This document shows, one piece after another, positions 11,201 to 24,000 of a DNA stretch of 64,000 nucleotides; positions within the stretch are counted from its first letter, which is position 1, and each line of letters opens with the position of its first letter. This DNA comes from Erpobdella octoculata (taxonomy: Eukaryota > Annelida > Clitellata > Hirudinida > Erpobdellidae): the NCBI GenBank assembly GCA_963978895.1, contig OZ022245.1, positions 20,416,202 to 20,480,201 on the forward strand, given 5' to 3'. The position numbers and the translations under genes were made by a program. The notes beneath the pieces were generated by a model that saw nothing but the letters and a program-made list of their open reading frames with translations, did not search any database and was not told where the DNA came from.

Positions 11201-14200
11201 TGAGGGAGTGAGTGTGAAGCTGGAACATTATATAAGTAGGTGTTAGAGCTTTTCAAAAACTATTATCATTCATTTCAAGAAAACGGTTCACTTTTTAACT
11301 GAATTAAAAATAAATAATAAAATTATAGACATGACTGAACAACACAGGTATTTATTGTATTACTTTATGTTGTTTTTTATTGTGATAAAAAATTTCAAAA
11401 ATTTAATACTTTTTTCGAAATTCGAAATATTTTTTATAATATAGCATAATTTAGAGCAATAATTTCTGCCAAGCACAACTTGCAAATTCATAACGTAATT
11501 TTTAGAATAATAATAATAAAGTATATGCTTTGTAATATTTGAATATGAAAATAATAGTTTAGATTGGCAATTATTTTCTATAATAATTTTAACATTAATA
11601 ATAATAATAATGACGACGAATGATGAAATTATATTTTTTAATTATTTTAAGAAATGATTTAATCTATATTTATTGCCAATAAAACAGGTGACTTGGAATA
11701 ACACAAACAGCAACATCTCTTATTTCAAACAACTTCATGATTACGACGAGTTCTTGGGCATTACACCGATGATCAGGATACGAACGCAGAAACCTTCGAC
11801 AAAACATCTCATCATTAAAATCACTCAGCCAACTGGGGCAAGTAAAAGAAAACGACAGCATCGGAATTCAATCTCCAATTTGTTTTCATCAAGCCCCGAT
11901 GACGTCAAAACTACATTTCTCTTTCCACCAATCAACAACGAGGAACAGAACAAACCAGGTGGCATGCTTTTAAGATAACTAAAAAAAATTCATAGCGACA
12001 TCGTATCGTAAAAATATTACCCCAGTGAATAGTAAAAAAATGTTTATGGTAACTATGACGATGAAAGTTTTGGTCCTCATTATCATATGCTGCTTTAGTT
12101 TATTTATTAATAATTTGTTTTTAAAATTATATTTTTCTTTATTTAAATTATAATTTTTTTTGAAGCGGGTGGATTTTATAATGTTTTTCCAAACTTTGAA
12201 ACGTCCGCGGTCATCAAATGGACATCCGGACAAGTAAAAGTTTATACAAGCATGTAAAACAATACTAGCCAATGCCGATTACAGGAAAATAATTGGTGCA
12301 CCTTTAATTAAAAGATTCTTTTTTATTATGATATAATTAATAAATCGCTCTTAAAATAATTTAGTCTTTTTTGTCTTCTTTCCACTCAGCTGAAAATGAC
12401 TATATTGTCCTGGTGTCCAAAGAGTCCAATGGTAAGTGGAAAGCAAAACCAGAAATTGAGTTTGTTCCAAAGAATGACATTATAGTATTTGTCATGAGTC
12501 AACCTTTAGAAAAGTAAACTTTTAAATATTTTTGAAAATTAATCAGTTGATAATTTTATGATAGCAAACTACCATGATATGAAATTAGTTAAACGTTTGT
12601 TATATGAAATTCACTAATTCGATATAAAGCGAGGTTTTTCTGCGGATTTCAGAATTTTAGGCTTGAAAATTTTGCGATTTTCATTACAAACCACTTAATG
12701 AGAAAGAGTAAATAACTTTCTTAAACTATTTTTTTGCTATTTCTAATTTTACTAAATAATCTAAAAACTCGCAGTTTATTAATATGAGAAATAAAATCTA
12801 AATTCCATGCTCCTAGGTTATATTTTTAGCTGACTAAAATTACAGTTTGCGGGAGCAGGTGATTATATAGACGATAGTGGTGCAGACGTTGAATGTGGTA
12901 GAGGCAAATAATTATTGGTAGTGACAATGTTGACCAGTAGAAGTTTAAGACCTTGAGTCCTCTTTGATTAAATTTAGAATTTTTACGGTGGTGGTTATTT
13001 TAGCAGCCTCAAAATTAAATAAAAACTTTCAAAATCGGTTGATCAGCTTTGTCCGATTCCGGTTAATAGGAATTTCAAACTATCGGACAGATTTCTGGAT
13101 AAAAAATAAATGATTAATTATTTTGGCAAACAATCAGAAAGCTATTTTTGCATGTTTTTTGACAAAATACATTAGAAATATTTGATAACAATTCTAAAAA
13201 AGTTTGTGAAAGCATCTGTGGAAGTATTTGTAAAAGTCTTTGTGTAGGAGTTTAGGCTAAGGCTGACTTTAAAAAGAGTAAAATTTAGTAGATATGCCGT
13301 AAAATGTTCATGAGCAGGGCAGGGGCGTCATTTAATGAGGGTGCAAAACATTTATAAAACCTTGGGGGAAGAATTTTAAACGCCCAAACTTTACAAATAT
13401 TTATCCTACTAAATGCTTAATTTTTTCTCCAAAAATAGCTGATGACCGAGTGGTGATAGTCAAAAGTACTTTTCCTTAAAAAATTTCTAAAACAGCTGAT
13501 GGCCGGGTATTATAAAATTCAAAATCGTCCTGTTTTTTTAAATTTTATACAGAAAATGTTTGAGGAAGGCGTCTTTCCTGCCTCCCAAATGACTCCCCAG
13601 GCATGGGACAGTAGTTTTTTTAGAGGGGTTGATAGACGTCTTTAATTAATTTTGGGGAGCGTCACATTCAAGCGTTAAGAAATGCAGGTGTAATATAATC
13701 CCACGTAATTGAAGTGAAATTTATAATGCCTATTGACATCAATGATGATTGATTATATTTATAATAAATATCTAAATTTGCAATGCACAATTATATTTAC
13801 GGTGTACAATTATAATTTAATTTATTTAAAATGCATAATTATAGTTCGGTAGCAGAGCCCGGTTCATTTTTTAGGCAAAAATTCCAGGTCCGATCCGGCC
13901 TGTTCTGGTTTAGGTCCAGTCCGTTTTTACAGACCTAAAATCCCTGTATTTGTCCCAAAAATCCCGGCCCGCCAGTTTTGTCAGTTCGTGCAGATCTCTA
14001 TTGGATGGCATACTTAATAAAATAATGCATAATTAGGTTTATAATTTAGAATTGGATACAACTGTTTAGTTTTCATTAAAATGCTCGATTTTTTAGCAGA
14101 AAAAATTTCAAATTATTTCAAATTGTTAAACCGTTTCATTTAAATTTTAATTTATTTTATTTAAGGTTTGCTTTTGCTCGTTTTTCACAACGAATTGACA

Positions 14201-16926
14201 ATCAAATAGTGAGCCAGATTGTGACAAAGTTCGAACTTTCAACTTTCGAAAAAGAGGTTCTTGTTGTTACCAGTCAGCAACATAGAGATGATTCGCTCAC
14301 ATCGCTCATCTTTGAATGTGTAAAAAATGAGTCCCCTGAAAAAATAATTCACAAGTTTAATGAATTGGGATTTGACTGTGGTAAGTTCATCTTGTTAGAA
14401 ATATTTGTTATTTATCGTGTTTTGTGACAAGAAGGCTTTCAGTAACTTTTTGCGAAATAAATCTCATTATCTGTAATCGCTATTATTTTTATCAAAACTA
14501 TTATCAAACTATTATCAACACCATTATCAACACCATTATCAACACCAATATTAATACCATTATTAATACCATTATCAACACCATTATCAACACAATTATC
14601 AACACCATTAACAACACCATCAGGAGCAGCAACAAGTGATACTTTCAGACTTCATGAAGGAGACTTGTTATATCTTTCGTTCAAAGGAAACATTGACTTC
14701 GAAGATAGAACATCTCGCTCGTTAATCTTCCACTCAAATCTCAGTTCTGCTACTTTCATTGTAAGTTTTTGATTTCTGATTAAAATGTTATTTTTAAATT
14801 CCTTATATTAATTTCACCGCCGGTCTTGCTTGCTTGAATGTTTTCAAACCTTGAAAGTGAAAATGAACAAGTTTCCTGTCATCCGATCAAGCTGAAATTT
14901 AAAATATAAGCTTGCTATTCATGATTGAACTTACCGATCCGGCGTGTGTCGATAGCGTTTATGTTTTTAGGAAACGACTTAAAACTCATTTTTTTCTTCG
15001 TATGACGAACGGATATTGACCCTTTTTGTTTCTGATGTGTGATTCTGTTCGTTCGTTTATTTTGGCACTGCCGCCTCGTGCTCTGAGAAATTTTTCTTTT
15101 TAGAGAGCACGTTAAATAAATAAATAATAATAATAATGACAATGCATTCCAATAAAATTTCAAAAAAATTTCAAAAAATTGTTTTAATTAAAAGCAATAA
15201 TTATCTATGTTTTAAAACAAAAACAAACCAAATACAATTAAATACATTTTGCAAGTTCAAATTCAAAAAGTCGTTTTAAAAGGCAAATGTGCAATAAATT
15301 AAAAGCCAGCGAATCTTGAAATATAAGGAATTTGTGAAAAACCTTGTTTTTATCGCTTACTTGTAACTTAATATTAATAGACAATAATCAGAGTGAAAAA
15401 GGATGCAAGCTTTTATTGCACTGATATAACATCAGTTATATCTTGCACGTTAAATTCATTTAATTGAAAATAAATCAATTTTGTTTTGTTTTTTGTTAAA
15501 TTTTGCAGTCTTCAATTAAAGAAATAAATTCTTTCGCCCAAAACGCTCTACCGACTTACAGAGGGTGTCTGCAAATTAGACTTCTTGAAAAGCCAATTCT
15601 ACCAATTGTAAAGCAGAACAGCAACGTACCAACAATTCTAACAAAAAAACAATCAAAATATTTTCCTCAACACAACATCTCAGAACTCATCCTTAGTCCA
15701 AATGTCCTGTCACAAATACAAATATTTTTACCGAAGGTTTGTTTTGCTGTATATAAGCATCAATCACATCAGTCAGGTATATATAAAAATGTTTTTAATT
15801 TAACCTCAATTTTGACTTCTAAAAACTTATTATTTGGGAAGCTATTTTTAAGCCAAGATTTAGTCATGATTTTTGGAGTTTATAGTATATATGAATTTGT
15901 GTCATTTCTTTACGCAAATGTGTAATTGTAGTTAATATTATTATTTATATCTATATAAATGTAGAATTCATAGTTCCAATTAATGTAATAAATTATAATA
16001 ATAGTGATTACGGCAAAAGGCGTATTAATTGTTTTACCCCCTCTACGTGGACAGCCTATTCAGTTTTTAATTTCCGTTTCTCCAACCAAATCTTGTTCTG
16101 AAATTACCCTAACTATTTTAAACAAACAGAATAGTTTTAAGAAATTGTATCTTTCCCTGTCATATTATGTAAGATTTCTAAGAACTCAGAATTATTGTAA
16201 AGTAAATCCCACTGATTTTTTTGTTGTTGTCGCCTGGTGGAAATTACGCATTCTTATAAATTCGTCCCTGCCTGTATCGTCATCTAAATTAGTGTTAATG
16301 TAAAAATAAGGTGATGAAACCAATCATTGAAGTTATTAAATTTTTAAGCTTATGCCGATTGCTGTCATTAAAAGTGTATCATTTGATGTTTCAGAAAGCC
16401 ATAGAAGCTCCAACTATTAGAAGAATTCAAATAGCTATTAAGAATGAAGGTATTTCTAAATTTGTTTGTTTGTATCTTAACTCTTTTTTTCTCAGAACTA
16501 AACAGATAGAGATGACAATTTATAAATTTAAGAGTCAATAAACATAATAACAGGGCCGTTGTCAGACGATTATTTTGACCGCTTATCTAATTCACTGGGA
16601 GAAACTTGGAAATCTTTAGCAGAGAAATTAAGAATCAGTAGAGTCTCAGTGCAGCGTATCATGAGCACATGTTCCAGTCGTTGTCAGGGAAACCAAGAAG
16701 AAGCCACTTCTGTGTTAAACAATATGGCGGCCAAACAAATGCTATTTCAGTGGTTTAAAACGTCTCCGAAGGCATCAAACAAGGTTTTGTTTCATTTCGA
16801 AGTACATTATCTAAGTTTGTTAGTTTACAATTTAATTAAAAAGAAATTGTGTTGAAGGTGAAGGTACTGAAAACAGCTCTGATGGCAGTCGGAAGAAGTG
16901 ATTTGGTAGAAGACCTTGCAGAGTGA
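8254..16926 (+). CDS. PIDD1: p53-induced death domain protein 1 (PIDD1), C-terminal two thirds
   Basis: PIDD1 is the cytosolic scaffold of the PIDDosome; its death domain recruits RAIDD/CRADD and caspase-2. Twelve phase-compatible exons are seen: 8254-8456, 8717-8980, 9421-9573, 11688-11958, 12390-12513, 14166-14380, 14624-14760, 15509-15776, 16005-16168, 16395-16449, 16554-16783, 16858-16926, about 717 codons. In order they give ZU5-1 (LVSNVVLIKPS, ENVKILLPHIP), ZU5-2 opening with VVVSRPRHDKGIFGPRGGKL, UPA (LHEGDLLYLSFKGNIDF, ALPTYRGCLQI, then LPPLRG) and a death domain (WKSLAEKLRISRVSVQRI, MLFQWF, LVEDLAE, stop). The leucine-rich-repeat exons were not found and may lie upstream of 8.2 kb or outside the window. 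Boundaries of exons 1 and 9 are the least certain. Neither ZU5 shows the HFS/HYS autoprocessing motif. UNC5 or ankyrin also have ZU5-UPA-death, but the domain order and linker fit PIDD1 better. Confidence 0.88.
10250..10679. mobile_element. hAT-type MITE in PIDD1 intron
   Basis: The ends TAGTGATGCACCGG and CCGGTGCATCTCTA are inverted, and the flanks ATTTTATT (10242-10249) and ATTTTAAT (10680-10687) are an 8-bp target duplication with one mismatch. The subterminal parts are rich in CCGGCC/GGCCGG. There is no transposase. The element is 430 bp. Confidence 0.88.
10741..11214. repeat. (GTGA)n tetranucleotide array
   Basis: An uninterrupted TGAG/GTGA repeat of about 445 bp up to 11184, then imperfect copies to about 11214. 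It lies in the same PIDD1 intron. The long Leu-Thr-His-Ser readings it gives on the minus strand are artefacts. Confidence 0.98.
13318..13602. mobile_element. hAT-like MITE (CAGGGGCGTCATTT family), decayed
   Basis: The left end CAGGGGCGTCATTTA and right end CAAATGACTCCCCAG are inverted repeats. Internal sequence (GCTGATGACCG / GCTGATGGCCG words) is shared with the better copy at 48571-49716. No clear target duplication was seen here. Confidence 0.6.
13845..14005. repeat. GC-rich repeat fragment in PIDD1 intron
   Basis: A block of GGTCCGATCCGGCC-like words embedded in AT-rich intron. It ends GTGCAGATCTCTA, which resembles a hAT terminus (TAGAGATCTGCAC on the other strand). Only one end is convincing. 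Confidence 0.35.
14489..14622. repeat. 12-bp minisatellite abutting a PIDD1 3' splice site
   Basis: About ten variants of ATTATCAACACC run directly into the AG (14622-14623) of the acceptor of exon 7. The repeat occupies the place of a polypyrimidine tract. Confidence 0.85.
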
Positions 16927-18028
16927 ATTTTCATGTGGATTGTCGTGCTTCTAAAAAATATTAGAAACCAATAAGGAAAGGAGAATTTAAATTTTCAGTA
17001 CGAAATAATTGAATACAACAATTACAACGACGGTTTAAAGAAGTGCATTGTTCAAATAACACAGCACATGCTTACTTACACTGAACACTTTATGTATGGA
17101 AATCAAATTTACTATTCTATATTTATATATAGAAAGTACTTTTCCATTATAAAGCTATCTCTTCTTGACGAGCAGATGTTATGCGCAGGTGCTGCTAAGT
17201 ACTAGTAATATAATTTAACATTTTATGTTTATTTCGTCACAGCCTCAAAGATCATTAACATCTAAATTGGTAATAAATATAAAAATCACTTTTTCTTGTG
17301 TTCGTATACTTTACATGTAGAGGCTTACAAACATACGAAAATCTAGGATTAGCTTATCGTGTCTATGTGAATAGCCACTAGCTGTTAAACTGTTGATGGT
17401 CAAACAAATATAAACGTATTAGAAATAAATAATAACATGTTAGTTATTTGTGTGCATGAGTCAACTGTTATATAAAACAGTGAATGAAAACATAATAAAA
17501 AAACTAAAATAAAAAACAAACAAAAAAGTTTTGAAATCACTTTTTACAAATTATGACAGCTAAAATTAACTTCTGTTTAATAATTAATTTATTAAAACGT
17601 TCAAAACAATTCTGCCTTGCGTTTTACTTAAATTATTCTATAAAAATTGTTATAAACAAAAAGCATAAAATGTAATCAATAATTAAATCAAAGCAGGATA
17701 CGAAATACATTTTCATTAATGAATTTTATAAGTTACTGAAATGCCGCTATTGGTACACAGTCAATTGAAAAAACCTTCCATTTCAGTTGCTTGTTATAGA
17801 GACTTTGTTAAAACAATTATTTTAACAAAACTCTTTTAAAAACATGTTTGTTATTTTTGTATTTTGAAATAACCATCAAATTGGATCAGAAAAACAAGTT
17901 GAAATCAAATATCATCTAATAAAGTAAGGAGAATCCCTGTTTAGAGTTTCCAGAAAAATTCTGTTAAAAAATTTTCATGACAATTATTGTAAACTTCATT
18001 TTAGTGAAGGAAAGAAGAATAAGAAAAA
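16927..18028. other. Convergent intergenic region PIDD1 / TMEM30
   Basis: Both genes end towards this 1.1-kb AT-rich interval. A candidate PIDD1 poly(A) signal AATAAA is at 17272-17277. A candidate for TMEM30 on the minus strand (TTTATT on plus) is at 17588-17593. Nothing else was recognised. Confidence 0.5.
17272..17277 (+). terminator. Candidate PIDD1 polyadenylation signal
   Basis: A canonical AATAAA 346 bp after the stop codon. Other AATAAA words occur nearby, so use is unproven. Confidence 0.35.
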
Positions 18029-21000
18029 TTAGAATACAAACTTGATATTTTCATTCCAATGTACGTAGACAAATCTAAAAGCACAGATGATCCCAATACA
18101 AAGAAAGCCAACAAACATGTATGCATAACCAATGAAAACACTCTTTGAACCCATCCATGAAAGTGTCATCAATACAACACTTTTTGTTCCGCCGAAAGGA
18201 AAAGTTGGATAATCTAAAAAAACATGAATTTTTAACATAAAGCTTGAAAAACTTTAGAAGTTTTATATATAAGCAGCAAAAAATTTTAGCAAGTTTAGGT
18301 TTTGCATTAAAAAAACTTGCAAAACAATTTTTTTAAGTAAAATTAAGTAATTTTAGATAGCAACGTACAATTCATGAAAAACTATAAAACTTTATATTAT
18401 TTGTGCAAAATTACTTACATTACTAATAATATTGTTTGTTTTCAAATATAAATACACTTTTACTTTACAGTTATTGCTTTATAAAACATAGAGACATATT
18501 AATTTTTAAATTTTTTAGACTTTATTCAAACTATGTAAATTAAAAAAAAACATTTTTCAGAGTATGAATAGTATTGAACCATTTTTACATAATGTTTTTG
18601 TTTGTTAAATTATATGAAAGATAAAAACACAAATTTGTGTTAATAATAATAAAACAAAATCATTGAAAAAATATAATGATTAAATATGATACAATTTATA
18701 GTTATGTACCCACATTTTTCAAAGCAGAATTAAAATTTGTATGAATATGAAGAATGTAATTATAAATGATACTAATAAAAAAGTTACTGTAAGAATTATG
18801 AAGAATGTAATTATATAAAGTACTAATAAAAAAGTTACTGTAAGAAATATGAAGAATGTAATATAGGTATAAGACAGTTATGGCGCTCTTGTAGCTGCCG
18901 GACGCGTCAGTTTATGTGGCACGTTTTTATCGAATTTAACCTCGGATAATACTTTTTATAATCTTTCATTTGTCAGTTAAACCTTTTTTTAACTAAAGTC
19001 GTTTAAATCGATATCTAGTTTGCTTATAATAAATTGATTTAATCTTCATACTTGAAGCTATTTTAGTGGGGCAGCTAACTGCAGCATCGTGCAAACGCTA
19101 TTGACAAGCAAAAAATTACATATTTGTAATCAGAAAAATATGCTTGTAATTACCTGATATCGCCACATTCTGTAAAATTGAGAAAAAAAATCACCTTTCT
19201 TGGTCCCGCTCCAGTATGAATAGCGTATTATCAAATGCGATCAAACTGGGGAAAAAAATTAAAATATTTTGTTTTTTTGGTTGATTTGCATATGTTTAAT
19301 ATAAAGAATGAAGAAAACAAGAAAAAATAGACAAATAATTAAATTTTGAGTAAATAAACCTACGGAAACGAGACATGACTTCTGCCTCAAGTACGTGTCT
19401 CGTCTACTCACTCAAAATTTAAATATTCATATATTTTTTCTTGTTTTCTTTATTCTTTATATTAAACATATGCAAACCAACAAAAAAAAACAAAATATTT
19501 GATTTTTTTGCCAGTTTAATTGCCTGTGATAATACGCTCATAGATATATCTATGAATACGCTATTCATACAAGAGCGGGACCAGAAAAGGTAAATTTTTT
19601 TTAGTTGACAAACAAAAACAAGCAAAACAATTACATATTTGTATTTAGAAAAATATGCTTGTAATTACCTGATATCGCCACGTTCTGTAAAATTAAAAAA
19701 ATTACCTTTTTTGGACCCGCTCCTGTATGAATAGCGTATTATCACAGGTGATCAAACTGGCGAAAAATTTAAATATTTGTTTTTTTTGTTGGTTTGCATA
19801 TGTTTAATTAAGAGAATGAAGAAAACAAGAAAAATAGATGAATAATTCAATTTTGAGTGAGTAGACCTATAGAAACGAGTGCCTCAAGTGCGTGTCTCTT
19901 TCCGTAGGTCTAGGTCTACTCACTCAAAATTTAATTATTCATCTATTTTTTCTTGTTTTCTTCATTTTTTTTATATTAAGCATATGCAAACCAACAAAAA
20001 AAAACAAAATATTTGAATTTTTCGCCTGCGATAATACGCTATTCATACAGGAGCGGGACCAAAAAAGGTGATTTTTTTTCTAAATTTCCCAGAATGTGGC
20101 GATATCAGGTAATTACAAGCATATTTTTCTGATTAAAAATATGTAATTTATTTGCTTGTCAATAGCGTTTGCACGATGAAGGGGTTTTTGATCAGTTAGC
20201 CGCCCCACTATTTATACATCAGCCGTGCAAACGCTGGTTTCTGCTAATTACTGATTTGGTTTTTACTTTTCTGTACTAATGGATTCTAATGGATTGCTGT
20301 TTAAGCTACTGATTTTTAGAAACTAACTTCTGTTTAACAACTATTGCCGTTATAATTGTTGGCGTTATTTTCTTGAAAGAGCGCCATGGTTTCCTTGTTT
20401 CCAACTGCGTTGCTACGTCCAATCTCCGCACGTTATTCGTATACACGTGACTAACTGCTGCAGGCTAGAAGAAGCCTCTGGTGTTCGCTCTCACCATCTA
20501 CAATTTTCAACATATCTGAGCTCGGTTTGCGACGCCATCGTGGCTCTCGCGCCGGCAAATAAAAACAGAGAAAAATTAAAATAATAAAAACGAGACGTAC
20601 TACTTGCCCGCGACTTATCGTTCCTGATGACAGACGCTCAAGCACAAATCTCATTCGTCCACGCTTTCAAAGACACTCTAACCCCTTGATAAAAAAACTG
20701 AATCTTGGATCTCTTAACATCCGCTCCATTAACAACAAGGTCGATGCTGCACGTCAACTGTTGACCGATCATGACTTAGACATTCTAACACTGTGCGAAA
20801 CGTGGCACGAAGACTCCGACTCAGTATGCATTCGTCGTTTAAAATCTGAGGGCCTCTCCGTTCTTGAATGTGCTCGCAAAATTGACCCAAAGTCAGGCCG
20901 AAATCATACAAATTATGTCAAAATCGTAGCGATTATAACTCGCTTTGGAATCAGACTGGTTGTCTACAGCTAGCAACTGTGTTCACTAAATTCGAATATA

Positions 21001-24000
21001 TCTGTGTACGTTATCAGTCATGAGCAACTCCTACATCGTCGTCGTGATCTATCGTCCTGGTTCCAAAGAAGTGTGCACGATGTTTCATAAAGAGTTCGGT
21101 TTACTCCTAGAATACTTGACATCATTCCAGAACCCAGTACTGATCACAGGTGACATCAACATACACATTGAACGTCAAAGCGACTCGCACACGGTTCAAC
21201 TGCAAAGCACACTGTCGTCGTTCGGTTTGGTTCAGCACGTTCACCAGCCAACACACAAGATGGGTGGGACAATCGACATCATCGTTACTCGCTCTGCTGA
21301 CGTCGTCTCCCAAGTCAACACTTTTGAAACTGGCCTGTCAGATCACCTGCTGCTACAGTTCAACATCAATTTAGAATCGCCTGCCGCCTGCTACACCAAA
21401 GTTCTCTCACGACCCTGGCGTAAACTAAACCTCAACCAACATCCGTTGACGAAATGATCGGCGTTTTCGATAACACTACTCGGTCTGTACTGGATCAACA
21501 TGTTCCTGAGAAACCTATTTCACGTCGTCGGCGATCCTCAGACGCATGGCTTGATGATGAATGTCGGCAACAAAAACGTTGCGTTCGTCGACTTGAGCGC
21601 CGTTTTAAACGAACTCTTAATGAGTCTGATCGTGCCATATGGCTTTCATCACTTCGATCAATGCACAAGCTTAACGATTCCAAACGCAGTCGGTTCTGGT
21701 GCCGATATATTGAGTCAAAAAAAGGCAACCCACGTGAGATGTGGAGATCTATCGACCGACTCCTTGGCCGTCAGAAAGCGTCTGCACCGATTCTTGATTC
21801 GATCGATGCTGATTCGATAGCGACGTTCTTCAAAAAAAAGTCGATGACATTCGTGCTTCTACCGTTAATGCTGGTGACCCAACTTATAGTATTGTTTCTT
21901 GCGGTAGCTCTTTTACAGGTTTTGAACGAACTAATATTAATTCCGTGATTAAACTAATTGGCGCCGCACCAGCCGTCTTGTCACCAATCGATCCGCTTCC
22001 AATGTGGCTGTTGAAGGAATGTGCTGACGTAGTGGCCCCTTTCATCACGGACCTGTTCAATCTGTCTATGTCTAGTGGTGTTGTCCCGGCCACCTTCAAA
22101 ACAGCCTTAGGACACCGATTCTTAAAAAGGCTGGCCTGGACGAGTCTGACTCAAGAATTTACCGGCCAACCTCCAACTTGGACACACTGGGTAAACTTCT
22201 CGAATGCGTAGTTGCTGGTCAACTTACATCTTATCTAAATCTCAACAAGTTATTTCCGGAGCTTCAGTCTGCCTACCGCCAACATCGCTCAACCGAAAAT
22301 GCACTCGTAAAAGTTGTCAACGACATTATCCTAGCCATTGACTCTGGCGACATTGCGTTACTGTTGTTGTTAGACCTCTCATCGGCATTCGACACGGTCG
22401 ATCATGATATACTGCTGGAGAGACTTAAGTTATCCTTTGGCGTCCAATGAACGCCTTTATCCTGGATAAAATCCTATTTGTCAGAACGATCTTACACTGT
22501 CAGTTTTGGCGGGGCTATGTCACAAGTCGACACTGTCTATTGTGGTGTATCACAATGATCTGTCCTTGGACCACTACTTTTCATTTTATATACTGCTGAC
22601 GTTGAAAAAATAATTCAGTCATTTGGTTTATCTGTACATTTATACGCCGATGACACTCAACAGTACTGTAGCAGCAGACCGGTTGACGCAGCCACCCTTA
22701 AAAGAAAAACTGCTGAGTCAGTACAACAGGTGGCACAGTGGATGGCCTCCAACAGGCTTCAACTGAATGCTGGCAAAACTGAATGTATGTGGTGTGCCAC
22801 GACGCGTCGACGGCTCATTCTTGACTGCTACCCAATTGACCTAGGTGGTTCAACTGTCATTCCATCCGTTATAGTGCGGGACCTTGGTGTGCTGCTCAGT
22901 TCAGAGATGTCCATGACTGGTCACGTGGGTAAGGTGGTCTGAGTGGTATTACAAGCTGCGACAACTCAAGACATGCAGACGATGCATACCAGTATCGGTT
23001 GCGTTGTCACTGGTTAATAGCTTTGTTGTCTCAAAAATCGACTATTGCAACGCTCTGCTCGCTGATCAGCCTGACTATGTCCTCTGTCGCTTTTAGTCAG
23101 TACTCAACACTGCAGCGAGACTTGTTTTTGGTCTGAAGAAATTTGACCATATCTCAGATATCATGCGTGACAAACTTCATTGGTTAAGGGCTCGAGAGCA
23201 TGTCGAATTTAAACTGTGTCTGCTGGTTTTCAAGGCCATGCATGGACTCGCGCCTGAATACATCACGTCATTGTGCTTGCCCGTCAGTTCAGTTGAATCC
23301 CGTCGGCGATTGCGTTCTGCGACCGCTGGAGACCTGGTCGTGCCTGCGACAACTATCAAGTTTGGACAACGGGCCTTTTCTGTCGCTGCTATTAAAGCAT
23401 GGAACTGTCTTCCCATATCTATTCGTTTATCTTGTTCTGTTGAGGCTTTTAAAAAAACTCTTAAAACTCATCTGTTCATTAAGTCTTATAACTAAACTTT
23501 TTTTTATTTTATTTATTTTTTTATTTTTTTTTGTGTTTATCAGAGGTTTTTGGCGTTTTGTACAGCCCTCTTGTGATGACAATTCCATTGTACTGCGCTA
23601 TATAAATTATCCATGTTATTATTATTAAGAATGTAATGTAAAGTACTAATAAAAAAAATTACTGTAAGAAATATGAAGAATGTATGATCCGCCAGGCAGT
23701 CCTTCTTTGAATTTCGACACGGCATCGTGATCGACGCGAGCGTATGGTTTTCGAAAATTAGGAAAAGCAGCTGTTCTCATCCAAACCATTAAAGCTTCGT
23801 TTTCGTAACCAGTGTTTGACTTGTCGTCTGTATCCAACATTATGGCTGGATATTTCCAATTCGGAGGTTTGATGGTTCCCTCCCAACCTAATAAAATAAA
23901 AAAGTTAACTTTAAGCTAACGTAAGTTGATTTTATTAGCTTCGCCGATATACCATTAGATTGTCAAAGTTTCAGAGTTAGCGTAAGTAAGTAAGTAAGTA

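Larger units (their letters stand above)
9574..11687. other. PIDD1 intron 3 content
   Basis: Besides the hAT MITE (10250) and the TGAG array (10741), bases 9945-10075 contain three or four degenerate copies of a CCCGAATCC...GTTTTGAAAA word, an old tandem repeat. The rest is AT-rich with nothing recognised. Confidence 0.45.
18863..23627 (+). mobile_element. CR1/L2-like LINE, decayed, in TMEM30 intron
   Basis: A LINE lies between two copies of AGAATGTAAT (18853-18862 and 23628-23637), a possible target duplication that is also part of the local tandem repeat. It contains a 5' region interrupted by a foldback element, a broken endonuclease-RT ORF, and a 3' end GCGCTATATAAATTAT followed by TTATTATTATTA, a tail style common in CR1/L2 elements. 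It runs antisense to TMEM30. Confidence 0.75.

Noticed and set aside
10716..11256. Open frames of 170+ codons of repeated Leu-Thr-His-Ser on the minus strand
   Set aside because: They are the tetranucleotide GTGA array read in frame; no start context or conserved sequence.
20686..23495. Functional host gene with an endonuclease domain
   Set aside because: Endonuclease and RT motifs are those of a LINE, and the frame is broken many times.
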